64,000 nt of DNA from Ostrinia nubilalis. Taxonomy: Eukaryota > Arthropoda > Insecta > Lepidoptera > Crambidae. This document shows, one piece after another, positions 1 through 11,500 of this stretch. The stretch is taken from the NCBI RefSeq assembly GCF_963855985.1, contig NC_087109.1, positions 8,328,001-8,392,000 of the forward strand, read 5' to 3'. Numbering within the stretch: position 1 is the stretch's first letter; every line of letters starts with the position of its first letter. Under the pieces are notes generated by a model that saw nothing but the letters and a program-made list of their open reading frames with translations, did not search any database and was not told the origin of the DNA. The translations under genes and the position numbers were made by a program.

Positions 1-2290
1 TTATAATTAAATGTGCGGCAGGACGGCTCTCGCTGGTTAGAGTATTCAAAGGCTCGAATGTCCTAAAAATATTTTTAAGAACTTGCAATATGTAAAAATA
101 TATCAGTCTCTATGGTTTGTTGTAATCCATAGAGGTAATTTAGTCTATGGTTGGGATAGAAGCTATAGATAAAGGGGAATGTGTCTGTGTAAAGTTGCAA
201 TTACTTAAAAGTAATTTTATAATAGTAAAGGTCATCTTGAAAATCCGCAAGGCTTTGTACAAACTGGCTACAAAGTTTGGCTTTGTATGAAACATAAACT
301 GGCCTGAGATTAAAATGTAGTCGTCTTTTTCTAAAGTAGATTTAGAAAGAGAAATATCGTTCTTGTTTACATCTAAAGCGAGTTGGCAGTGAGTACATCG
401 ACATTTTCTGAATGCTATCTTTAAAGCACAAATTTTATTTTTTCTATACTAGTCTTATATTGTGTTCTTTTTGTTAAAATTTTGTAACTATGCACAATTT
501 CTTTTGCTACGCTACATTTTATTTCCATTTGTATTCACTGCCAAAAGCATAAGATGAGATCGCGAACCATATTTATATTAAGGATCATCCTTTAAAATTA
601 AAACGATAATTCTCCGGGATAGGCGTAGTATTTCACTCCCACTTCAATTTCGGGCACTATATGAGCTTAGTTAATTGAATAACTGCAAATAAAATAAAAT
701 AATCCAACATAAATTGCGTCAGGAATATTATGAACTATGCAATGATTTAACATAAACCGCGTTTTTCTGTGATGATCAATAAATTAACAGGTTTTTTAAA
801 AACTGACGTTTTTTGTTTTCGGAAATTGGCATCATTTTATTTTGTGACGTAATTTTTAAGGATTTGCAATTTTTTTTACATAGAATCTTTTTGCGTGCAT
901 AATTTTATGCTCAAAATTATTATTTATTTTAAAAATGACCGTGAAAGTCCCTGCGCAGTTAACTATAGCAAAATATACAATCATGTATAGCTTTTATGTT
1001 TTTAATCTAATCCTGACTTGTCACATTGTTATGTCTGTATATTTTTGATTGCTATTATTATTTTTTTCTATTTTTATTTAGTTCTATATATTTTAAATAT
1101 CTAGTTTGTGATTAACTTCGTCATTATTTTGCGTTGGATAAATATTCTTGTTTAATTTTATTTTAGTTTATATGAATTGTATGTCTTCCAATGAACCTAT
1201 AGTTTAAATATAGTTTTGTTTTACGTATTGACTTAGTTCTAGTAGCTATCGTTTAATTTTAGCACAATTTTTGACTAAAATTGAAAATATGTAATACGGC
1301 GAGAGCTTTGCTACGTAGGTTTAACTTAGGTTATTTATATTTTTTAATATTCAGAGCTTTTAGTGTAATTTTAAGGTCCAAAGATTCATGAGCGACGCCC
1401 GTATCTGATACGGACCGACGAATATCGTTAAGCAGTATTTGATTTGAATGTTTCGAAGAATATTCGGAGATAGTTATATAATATTATACGTTTTTCTTCG
1501 TTTTTAAGGTGGACACAAGCATAGCCCTAAGTACAAAATGTTACTAACTAAAATGCCCTAACGTAATTTGTAACGAATAATATAATTATTATTTATGGAA
1601 TTGGTTATGTACTTACCCTTACGCTCTTAGAGAATATTCGTAATATAAAAAAAATCTATCTTATTTCTCTTTTATTAGTTGAAAAATGAATCTGAAGTGT
1701 CTATTTACAAAGTTTTGGAAGATAAGTTATTTTTCCTAGTTCGTGCTATGTCGTGGGCAGGCGGCCATGTTCTATGGGTATTAAACTATTTATTCTTTAG
1801 TTGTCTTCTCTTCCAGCACCGGGTATCGCCTGCTCATCGTATAGTCATTATAGAAAATTTATTAATGAAATCCTATTTTTTATTTTAGACAGAAAAATAA
1901 ATGTTTAATGAATTGTTATTAATTATTTAGCTTTACCTATGTATGGTCCTTAATATAAGAATGTTAAAGCTGGATTATTTGTGTAATGTGCCATAATGAA
2001 GTGTTGCCAGCGGAAACACCATACACTAATGTTACCATATTGAAAATATCGTGTTTAGTATGAACACTGAGCAAACTGAGAATTCCTTCCTATCTTGTAA
2101 AGTAACAAATCGCTATTTTTTGCTTTTTAATCTTAACACTTATCGTTATTTTTTGAAATATAACTATTGAAATTGTATTTTTTCTTTTTTTTTGGTTAGT
2201 TAAGTTTCACTTTGAATGTAAGTAGGAAAGAAAATATAACGTACATTTAAAATATAAAGAAGTATGTTAATTCATACATGTTGCTTTGTT
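1..2290. other. AT-rich stretch, no gene recognised
   Basis: Only short, composition-driven open frames on both strands; none resembles a known protein or has convincing splice borders. It could be a long 3' UTR of a gene to the left or intergenic DNA. Confidence 0.6.
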
Positions 2291-2291
2291 T

Positions 2292-2528
2292 GGAGGTCGC
2301 CCTTTTATTTTTGGTAGCTTGTCGTCAATTAGGTAGGCAGACTAATCGTTGTCAAGGCTCATACAAATCTCCATACGATAATATTACGCGCATAAATTCT
2401 CAGAAACCACTCAAACGTCACTCTAACGAAATAGACTAAAATATCACAAAGGTTAGGTCCTACGTCTTTGTCTAAAATGATCTGTGTTGCCAGTAATTTT
2501 CGACGTTCTGTGCAATATGGCGACCTCC
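2292..2528. mobile_element. MITE-like element, TIR GGAGGTCGCC
   Basis: About 237 bp bounded by GTTTGGAGGTCGCC at the left and its near-complement (GGCGACCTCCCAAC) at the right. There is no coding capacity beyond a chance frame. A clear target duplication is not visible. Confidence 0.45.
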
Positions 2529-5500
2529 CAACAGCACGAATCAACCCATTATAGAATCATTGTGTAATTAAAGTTAACATGGCATCTTAAACTTATTGTA
2601 TATGTAACTTAAAAAGTAAAACTATTTGGTAGCTATTTTAAGTAAGTTTTAGCGTATCGCAAATGATATGGAATGCAAAAGTAACAAAAAAATATTATAT
2701 ATAATAATAATAATTGTAGACTGCTAAAAGTTGTGACGGTTTTTTTCTCCTTGCAGTTCTACTTTCCAGTCGGATGCAAATTATTTGGTGGCGCGAAAAT
2801 TTGAACTCGTCGCATATTTTTTACAGTTCACAGACAAAATAAATTACAATGTTGCCATAATAATTATTCTACGTCAATACATGGATTCTATTCGTACCTA
2901 TTATGTCCCTATTTGAGTATGTGATCAGTTCAAACGTTCGCGCTGTACCAAAAGGAACATACTGGCTATATTAGGTGCCGAAAAGTTTTTTATTAATATT
3001 TTTCACATCCAAGACGAATGCTATGCAGTGAGAGTTGTGTAAAGTGTATAAATGAATCACGATAATTGTATGTATCCGCAATTAAATTAAAGAATGCCTT
3101 TCCACACTTTTTTCTCTTACTGTATAGATAGATAGTCTCTGGCCATAGTCACACGGTTAGAAATGCAATATTTTTTTCACTATTTACTAATATCAACACT
3201 CGTTTAGTTCACGTTTGACTAGCTTCAATGTTGCCTTTTTAATTTCAACTGCAATTCTAGTGACTGCTCACAAGTTTTGAGTTACGTAGTACTAAATATA
3301 AGAACTAAGACGTAAATTTTGTAATTGGTTTCTGTATTGGTGGACTAACATATTCGAGTTTAGAAAATTATCGAAAAGGCAGCGTATTTGAATTGAAACA
3401 TTGAGGTTGTTAGTTCTCTAACCGAATTCGTTAGTTCTTCATACAGCGTACACAGCTGTAGTGACTACTCGCGCGAATCTCAAGCCTTTTAGCGCTACTT
3501 CATCAGTCCAATGTCCTTAAGCCAAGCACGCACCTACAGCGAATCACACGAAATGAGTGCGCTTTAGGCCTCACATCTACAAGAGGAAGCGTGACTAACC
3601 GTATCAATAATTCAATTAAAATAAGTAACGTTAGCTGAAGCAGCGCACATCACATACAATACGATGTGAGACACCGCGTATCAGTACAGGTTTAGGTAGA
3701 ATGTACGAATGTATTTGACGGCGTCGTTTGGGGTCGCCCGGTCTCAGCTTGAAGGCGGGCCGTCCGCTTGTACTCGTACGTTGCACCGACCCCGACTCCT
3801 CGTACGATTAAGAAAACGCAATAACAAGTGAGTCATGTAATATGTATAAAGTAGTATAGCATATTTTCTATGTTTTTCGATATTTAGATGAAATACTGCC
3901 AGTGTCGATGTCAAGTAAATGGAACGTACTAAGGTGTAAAGATTTTAGATATTTCTCTCGGTTTTCGATGTACGGAAGCGATATGTAATACATAGTGAGG
4001 CGAAGTCCAAGCGTTTAACATTTTACGTCTCCGGCGCAGGAATTCGAGTAGTGTTAATGATACTTTAAATTGTTTTTCGTGAACAGATCCTCGACTAGTA
4101 GGTAATGTAACGTCCGTTGCCAATAACCAAATAGTATTGAACGATTCCTCCTTTTTTAATATATCTTCATAGTAGGTAAGTGAATGTACTTGCGCACAAT
4201 ATGTATGTGAGGATGGTTTCCTTCGGTTCAACAAAGTGCGGCCGTGGCCTGCAAATATTTTTTGGTAATGTTTTACCTGTCGTATCGTAGGGGTGCGCTG
4301 TCCGCGAGCCCTAGATCTGTCTCGACGTAGATATTAAATGATGGCATTTAAAACTAGTGCTCATAGATTTTTTTCCATTGTAGCACAAAAATATTTTTCT
4401 CTCAAATTTTCTGTAGAAGTTTCTTTATAGATATATTTTCTAGACTAGCTCAACACTTTGTTTAGACTCGGTAACGCAGCAGCACCTTATACCGACGGAC
4501 TGCGGATCATGTCATGGTGTATTTACTCTAATACCTACGTTTAATATATACTGAAAATCTATATTTTTAACAAATTTAATTTTAAAATATATACCTAATT
4601 AATGAAATTCCTAAAGATTAAAAAATGAAATTTTTAATATTTATGTGTATAGTAGTGTGTACTGCGAGGTGATTATAAAATAACAAACGCTTATAATTTT
4701 TGTCTCCACAGAATTGTGCAAAGAGAAAATATAATTTACTGTCCATGAAATTAATAATAATCTATACCTAACTGATGTGTACAAAAATCAGTATGTTTCA
4801 GGCATTTTGAATCCGACTTAATGTATGTAAAAATAAATGTTGTTTTAAAATTGTGCTATTTCATTTCATACCCAACATGTAATGTGAATAATATGCAACA
4901 AATGAAACTCAAATTTTATGAAAATCAATTTTATTTAAAATTAAAATTGGCACACAATTTGTGTAACTTAAAAGTACATCCAAAAGTAAAATGTAAACAT
5001 TCTAAAAAGTTTTTGAAATTTAGAAAAATCTCCCAAGAAAATATCTAAGCGGAAAGGTTTATGCTAAACAAATAACTCATCAAGTAAAACAAATAAATAA
5101 TATTTACAGACTATGGCAATACGTATGGTACGTACTATCTTTGGACTTGCCACTCAACATATAAACGAATATCAAGCATTTAGAGACAGCAAGTAGCGGA
5201 AAAATACACATAGAAATAAATGCAATATTTTATAGCAATTCTAACAAAATAGATACAACTTTGGGGATGCGTATACGCAATTTTCACTGGCAAAGTTTAG
5301 TAAAATTGTAATCGTGAATGCTTAATGTTAACAAAAAAAAGTTATGAGCATTCCTTCAGATCGTCCATTTGCAACTTAATCACAAAATGTTTTCGCGTCA
5401 ATTTTTTAAAACGCTATGTTGAAATATCTTACATATCAATCTTAAGTACGACATTATTTACCGTTAAGCGTATTTATGACTTTATAAAACTACTTCGTTG

Positions 5501-5840
5501 CATTGTGGGGTAGAGAGCGGAGCTTAAATACCATATTACTTTTTGGCTTCAAAACCGTAATTTGGTACTCACAGCAAGTTCACAAGTTTTAAATTATAAA
5601 AATCTCAAAATAGTTTCATAGTAACATCAAAAATCTTAACCTAACTTAGTACTAACAGGCACGTTTTTTCTTACACTAGGTACACTCACTTGGTTTGACG
5701 ATGAGTGCAGGGTCACTAGATACTTGTAAATTTTAAAGTAAAAATAACTTCTATAATTTTTTAAAAACGGTGTCAACGGTTGAGATTTTTAGAGTTCCCG
5801 TATCTGAGATATAAAATACCGAACCCTTTAAGAACTATAA
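2529..5840. other. AT-rich stretch, no gene recognised
   Basis: No supported gene. A GC-richer patch at about 3720-3810 gives open frames on both strands without recognisable similarity; it could be a UTR or a decayed exon. The remainder is AT-rich. Confidence 0.5.
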
Positions 5841-5996
5841 GGCTGAGTTACACCAGCTAACCTTGACGTTAACCGGTGTTTTAACCGACTTCAACAAAAG
5901 GAGGAGGTTCTCAATTCGGTTGTTTGTATGGAGTTTGGCAGATATTTTGTTTGTTTGACGTTTGTTAAAGTCAAAGTAAGATGGTGCAACCCAGCC
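5841..5996. mobile_element. MITE, TIR GGCTGAGTTRCACC, TAA target duplication
   Basis: The left end GGCTGAGTTACACCAGCTAA pairs with the right end, whose complement starts GGCTGGGTTGCACCATCTT. TAA flanks both sides, which fits a Harbinger-type target. A diverged relative lies at 55570-55698. Confidence 0.7.
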
Positions 5997-6683
5997 TAAG
6001 TGTGTTTAAATATTTCTCGTTAGTTACTCATAGTAATGAGATAATTAAATTATCTAATGATCCTGCTTACTCACAAAAAATAAACTTAATACTAAAGTCG
6101 ACTTTTTGTTAGGCACATCATAATTTTTATATTAATCTTATAACAACAAAAACTATCAAAAAATACCTTCTAGCTTATTCGAGTTTGGTCCCATAAAATG
6201 GAATATTTTTAACAAAATATTTACAAATTCAAGCAAAAAATTACTTTCTAAAAATAGTTATTTCTTATTGAATGTGCAAATGCATCAGTAAAATTTTTGA
6301 AGTTTATCAAAATGAGGTAATATGTTCTTATAGTTATGTAATAGAAAAATTAAGAATCTTCTCAGAATGCCATTTTGACTCGAATATGAACATAAATATT
6401 ATAAACTTATGTGGATAATTCCATTGTCAATGTAGTTGAACATAATTGTCATTAAAACACTGCACACACTGGGTTTTTACTAGTTGTTAATTATTAGATA
6501 ATTTTATAACTTGTGGATATTACAGCTTGCAAAGCCTTCAATTGTTTTTGTGACTGTCAATAATATTGCTCATAAAGTACTATGATATTGACATGGTGGT
6601 ACTGTGACGGTTAGTTATGTAACCCCCAGTCCTCAATAAGTAGGCCAATTTAATCTCTGGTTAGTCCAGAATATCCAGGTTTA
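5997..6683. other. AT-rich stretch downstream of the eco array
   Basis: No gene, RNA or clear repeat seen. It may contain eco 3' UTR if transcription reads through the array. Confidence 0.5.
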
Positions 6684-6784
6684 CGGTCGAGGTAGACATA
6701 AAAATTGTCAGTCCCGCAGTACTTAGCAACAAGTCCCTTACCGGCGGCCATGGGGGCGCTGAAAGCCAGCTGTTGCGGCTGCTC
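6684..6784 (-). pseudogene. eco last-exon copy A, partial
   Basis: About 100 bp matching the 3' coding end of eco exon 10 (QQLAFS to VYLD). The stop-codon position is changed, and Ala/Val replacements are present. It runs into unrelated spacer at TCCAATAATAG. No splice acceptor is seen. A further very degraded tail-like piece follows at about 6822-6855. Confidence 0.8.
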
Positions 6785-6950
6785 CAATAATAGTCCCGAA
6801 TATCAAGATGTAGTGGTCCAAATCGAGGTAGAGGCAAAAGTTTCGCAATATAGATGGTCGCAATAGTCCTCAGACTATTTGCACTGGTTTTTTGATAAAA
6901 TCCAAATGTGAACGCAATTTTTTAGTCCAGGATAACCAGGCGTAGCTTTT

Positions 6951-7120
6951 TCAGTCGAGGTAAACATAAAAGTTGTCAGTCCCGCAGTACTTGGCAGCAA
7001 GTCCCTTACCGGCGGCCGTGGGCGCGCTGAAAGCCAGCTGTTGCGGCTGCAGCGCCGCGCCGTGGAGAAAGGACGCGCGCGCGCAGTCTAGCAGCGCCCG
7101 AGCAAGCCCGCGCCGCCGGT
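6951..7120 (-). pseudogene. eco last-exon copy B, 170 bp
   Basis: Matches eco exon 10 from YRRRGLAR to the stop codon with the protein unchanged over that stretch. The first 35 nt of the exon (CGVSRIWTHMQ and acceptor) are missing and replaced by spacer with AATAAGAAGGCC. The open frame reaches 7238 only by running into spacer, so this is not an independent gene. Confidence 0.85.
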
Positions 7121-7323
7121 AAATGTTAATAAGAAGGCCAAATGCCAAAGTACCTAATCCAAAAGAGGTGTAGCGTTCTAAAGTCGAGTTAGACGTAGAA
7201 GTTTTCAGTGACGCAGTATTCATCAGGGCTATTCCCACTGCTGCAACTCATTGCCAGAATTTACAGCTGGTTTTTGATCAAATCCGAATATAAAACGCCA
7301 ATGTATAGACCAGGTGTAAGCTC

Positions 7324-7423
7324 TCAGTCGAGGTAAACATAAAAGTTATCAGTCCCGCAGTACTTAGCAGCGAGTCCCTTACCGGCGGCGGTGGGCGCGC
7401 TGAAAGCCAGCTGTTATGGCTGC
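7324..7423 (-). pseudogene. eco last-exon copy C, partial
   Basis: 100 bp of the exon-10 end including the stop codon. It breaks at TTATGGCTGC, the same break as copy E. Together with copy D it forms a unit repeated about 549 bp further on. Confidence 0.8.
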
Positions 7424-7496
7424 TCCAGTAAAATCTTAATAATCAAGCCAAGTTTGTTCCAGAATAGTAATCTAGTCCCATGATAGTCCAGGTATC

Positions 7497-7666
7497 TCAG
7501 TCGAGGTAGACATAAAAGTTGTCAGTCCCGCAGTACTTAGCAGCAAGTCCCTTGCCAGCGGCCGTGGGCGCGCTGAAAGCCAGCTGTTGCGGCTGCAGCG
7601 CGGCGCCGTGGAGAAAGGACGCGCGCGCGCTGTCTAGCAGCGCCCGAGCAAGCCCGCGCCGCCGGT
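7497..7666 (-). pseudogene. eco last-exon copy D, 170 bp
   Basis: Same extent as copy B with one visible protein change (Cys to Ser in LLDSAR). Stop codon retained. It ends at the same spacer junction (CCGGT followed by AAATCTTAATAAG). No in-frame acceptor was found directly upstream. Confidence 0.85.
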
Positions 7667-7872
7667 AAATCTTAATAAGAAGGCCAAATGCCAAAGTACC
7701 TAATCCAGAAGAGGTGTAGCGTTCAAAGTCGAGTTAGACGTAGAAGTTTTCAGTGACGCAGTACACACCAGGGCTATTCCTATTGCTGCAATCCATGTAT
7801 TACCAGGGTTTACAGCTGGTTTTTGATCAAATCCGAATATAAAACGCCAATGTATAGACTAGGTGTGAGCTC

Positions 7873-7972
7873 TCAGTCGAGGTAGACATAAAAGTTGTCA
7901 GTCCCGCAGTACTTAGCAGCGAGCGCCTTACCGGCGGCCGTGGGCGCGCTGAAAGCCAGCTGTTATGGCTGC
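7873..7972 (-). pseudogene. eco last-exon copy E, partial
   Basis: Near-duplicate of copy C, 549 bp away, with the same truncation point. A few substitutions, for example GAGCGCC for GAGTCCC. Confidence 0.8.
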
Positions 7973-8045
7973 TCCAGTAAAATCTTAATAATCAAGCCAA
8001 GTTTGTTCCAGAATAGTAATCTAGTCCCATGATAGTCCAGGTATC

Positions 8046-8204
8046 TCAGTCGAGGTAGACATAAAAGTTGTCAGTCCCGCAGTACTTAGCAGCGAGTCCC
8101 TTGCCAGCGGCCGTGGGCGCGCTGAAAGCTAGCTGTTGCGGCTGCAGCGCGGCGCCGTGGAGAAAGGCACGCGCGCGCAGTCTAGAAGCGCCCGCGCCGC
8201 TGGT
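8046..8204 (-). pseudogene. eco last-exon copy F, about 160 bp
   Basis: Equivalent to copy D, 549 bp away. It carries a deletion in the ARALLDCAR-coding part and a shifted GC run, so the frame is broken. It lies only about 110 bp beyond the real stop codon, so it may be transcribed as eco 3' UTR. Confidence 0.82.
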
Positions 8205-8314
8205 AAATCTTAATAAGAAGGCCAAATACCAAAGTACCTAGTCCAGAATATCCAGGTGGCTGTTTTAATAAAATCCCAATAACAAAGCCTAGGTAATCCA
8301 TAATATCCAGGTTT

Positions 8315-8519
8315 TCAGTCGAGGTAAACATAAAAGTTGTCAGTCCCGCAGTACTTAGCAGCAAGTCCCTTACCGGCGGCCGTGGGCGCGCTGAAAGCCA
8401 GCTGTTGCGGCTGCAGCGCGGCGCCGTGGAGAAAGGACGCGCGCGCGCAGTCTAGCAGCGCCCGAGCAAGCCCGCGCCGCCGGTACTGCATGTGCGTCCA
8501 GATACGGGACACGCCGCAT
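8315..8519 (-). CDS. eco: eco exon 10 (residues 841-907), catalytic end and stop
   Basis: 205 nt from a TTTCCCAG acceptor to TGA; the split Lys codon completes in phase. It encodes CGVSRIW (S844), the acetyl-CoA loop RRRGLA, D863 and the C-terminal YCGT-NF-VY strand. From memory of human ESCO1, S770, E789 and D810 correspond to S844, D863 and A884. Only this copy has the full exon with a proper acceptor. A variant poly(A) signal (ATTAAA on this strand, 8264-8269) lies about 50 nt after the stop. Confidence 0.93.
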
Positions 8520-11500
8520 CTGGGAAATATCAAAAATCCTTTTAAAACATCATCCGGTAATACACGTCTTTTAAAAACGTCAAACATGTATTTAAAAATA
8601 AAAATGTGTTTTATACCAGTTAATCTTTTACAAATATGACGTCTCCCAGAAAATAATAGCAAGATACCTATTGAGTTGAGAAAGCGTAGAATAGCAATAA
8701 AAATGTTTTATAAACAAACAAACATCCATTTCGAATAACTGGCCGCTCACCGGAATGAGACTGACGGCCTAAAATGTGCCATTATTTTTTTATTTTCTAT
8801 GTGGTGTACATCACAAAGATAATACACTTACATCCAGTGTTTTAAGCAACAAAAAAAAATATAACGTCCTTCTATAATTCGGACGCCTATCAAGAATTTT
8901 GAGGTCTGTTTTGTTTTATAAATAGTCACACCAATATCATAATCTTTTCTTAAAGGTTTTAAACCTTTATTTGTCACCTGTCATCCGCTTTGCAATGGAG
9001 GGAAGTCGAACCTTAATTTCGAACTCCTCCTATGTTCTTCTGATTAATTTCGTTGCGGGTCCAATGACAGTTTAACTTTCCCCCGGGACAAACTTAAACT
9101 TCATTGGTTGGGTTTTTGTGGCGGTCAAGCTGTAGATCCTGGCTACACAGGAGTTGCAGTGGTGGGAACGAGAGGTGGGAATAGTCCCGTAGTCACACCA
9201 ATATACAATATCCTCATGTATGAAAGAGTAAATCGGAGTAATAGAGACATTCACTTCATCTATACTAATATTATAAATGCGAAAGTAACTCTGTCTGTTT
9301 GTCTTGCTTTCACGCCTAAACCACTGAACCGATTTTGATGAAATTTGGCATAGAGATAGTTTGAGTCCCGGGAAAGGACATAGGATTTTTCAATTCCGGG
9401 TTTTGAACCAGGGACGCGCGCGACAAAGTTTTTCTGTGACACAAAATTCCACGCGGGCGAAGCCGCGGGCGGAAAGCTAGTGTTCCCATAAATGTATAAC
9501 ATGAATTATGAGTATGGATGTGTATACTCACTTGACGGGGTACTCCTCTACGCTGCAGCAGTCGGGATCTCCCGGGATGAACTTGTAGGCTTTCATCTTG
9601 GGCTCGACAACTAAGCAGCCAACAATCTGCTTCTTTTCTATGTACAGATATGCCTGGAACAAATCATTTTATATAAAACATGGAGATATGATAATGAGAA
9701 AAATAAATTTTATCGAAAATTGCATGCAAGTGTGTAAAACAGATGTTTTGGTAAAAAAAATATTAATGGCGTTGAAAGAACACAAGCTATGTAAAAAATT
9801 GGACAAATAGTTGATCCCAATAAATAATAATATTTGTCGGAAACGGAAGTCAAACCACGTTCTCAAAACAAGATGGCGGATCGCCAACGCCGCCTAGTGG
9901 AACATTTGATATCGATCCGCCGACCTGAGAAGACGTCAGAAGAAGTCTTTTGTGATCAGAAGTGAGTTTTTGTGTCCAGAAGTGGGTCCTATGTAGCCAG
10001 AAGCGTTACTGCTACTCACAGTGTAGGCGTGAAGTTTCTCCCGAGGCAAGTCGGACCCGTAGCCCAGCTGTCGGAACTCGGATGCATCGCCCCGTGGGGT
10101 GTGTGGAACCTCACCAGGTACGTTACTTAACAGTATATTATGCATGCAATTTGTACCTAAGTAAATCTGAATATTGAATTAAAAACGGAACTACGTTCAT
10201 TATGGCCAGATATGGGCTTGTGTAGCCCAAAACGAGTCTTTAGTCAGAAGTAGGTCTTTTGTAGCCAAAAGTGGGGCTTTTGTGGCTAGAAGTGGGTCCT
10301 TTGTGACCAGAAGTGGGTCTTTTATGACAAATAGAAGTAGACTACCGTAGGCTGCAATGATTCAACTACCGTTGATGGTACTCACAGTGTAGGCGTGCAG
10401 TTTCTCCCGGGGCAAGTCAGACCCGTAGCCCAGCTGTGGACCCGGGTACTACGCCCCGTGGAGGTGTGTGGAACCTCTCTAGGTATGTTACTTATAGTGT
10501 AAGCATGCAGTTTGTCCTTGTGTAAGTTGGAATCATCAACAGCCCTTTACAGTCCACTGCTGGACTATGAGCCTCCTCCACTATAGTGGAAGGATTTGCC
10601 ATAATCTCCACGCTTGGCAGGCGGGTTGGAGATCGCAGTTTAAAAGATTGATGTTTTTCAGAGAGCGCTGCTGCCCGTTCTCTGTTTGATGTGTAGTCCC
10701 TAAGTCGCCTCTTACGACACCCGTGGGAAGAGTAGGGGTTGGTGACAGATGTATTCTACTCTGCCGTCACCACACGGCGGAAGGAAGTTCAAGTTGGAAT
10801 ACTGAATGAAAAATAGAACGTCTTTTGTGGCCAGAAATAGGTCTTGTGTAACCCGAAACGAGTCTGTAGTTAGAAGTAGGTCTTTTGTAGCCAGAAGTGG
10901 GACTTTTGTGGATAGAAGTGGGTCCGTCCATGTGGCCAGAAGTGGGCCTTGTGTAACTAGAAATGGGCCTTTTGTAGCCAGAAGTTGTATTTGTGACCAG
11001 AAGTGGGTCCTTTGTGGCCAGAAATGGGTCCTTTGTGACCAGAAGTGGGTCCTTTATGACTAATAGAAGTGAATAGTACATAGTGTAGGTGCTATACTTA
11101 CAGTGTAGGCGTGCAGTTTCTCCCGGGGCAAGTCGGCCCCGTAGCCTAATTGTGGATGCACCACGCGTGCCAGAAGTGTCTCCACTTTGCGCCAGCCCGA
11201 GTCTCCGCCACGCACCCGGATGCACCGCCCAGTAGGAGTGCGTTCCACTACGTATTCTTCTTTCCAACCCTGAAATACATGTTACAGTTCAATATCACTA
11301 TAGTCTGGTCCGTTAGCACGTAGAATTTTGTCCAATGACCCCTATAGGCCTTATACAGAAGCTCAAAGTTGCACAGCGTGCTATGGAGAGGGCTATGCTT
11401 GGTGTTTCTTTGCGAGATCGAATCAGAAATGAGGTAATCCGTAAACGAACTAAAGTCGCTGACATAGCCCGACGGACACATCCTTATCGCTCGCGCGTAA

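Larger units (their letters stand above)
6684..8204. repeat. Tandem array built from eco exon 10 and spacer, ~549-bp period
   Basis: Six exon-10 copies alternate between long (170 bp) and short (100 bp) forms. Long copies B, D and F are 546 and 549 bp apart; short copies C and E are 549 bp apart. The spacers are also shared: one has AGTTTGTTCCAGAATAG, another has a degraded exon tail (AGTCGAGTTAGACGTAG) and TTGATCAAATCCGAATAT. Two or three rounds of unequal exchange of a compound unit would explain the pattern. Confidence 0.85.
9945..11075. repeat. CCAGAAGTGGGTC minisatellite in three blocks (eco intron 8)
   Basis: Degenerate ~20-bp units of the form TTTGTGGCCAGAAGTGGGTC occupy about 9945-10010, 10204-10335 and 10812-11075. 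Each block is followed on its left side by an exon-8 donor end, so minisatellite and exon fragment were amplified as one unit of about 370 bp. Confidence 0.85.

Noticed and set aside
3720..3810. GC-richer patch with open frames on both strands
   Set aside because: No similarity, no good splice borders; too short to call an exon.
6951..7694. Open frames of 95 and 65 residues that look like small acetyltransferase genes
   Set aside because: They are eco exon-10 copies running into spacer; they lack an acceptor and the CGVSRIW part.
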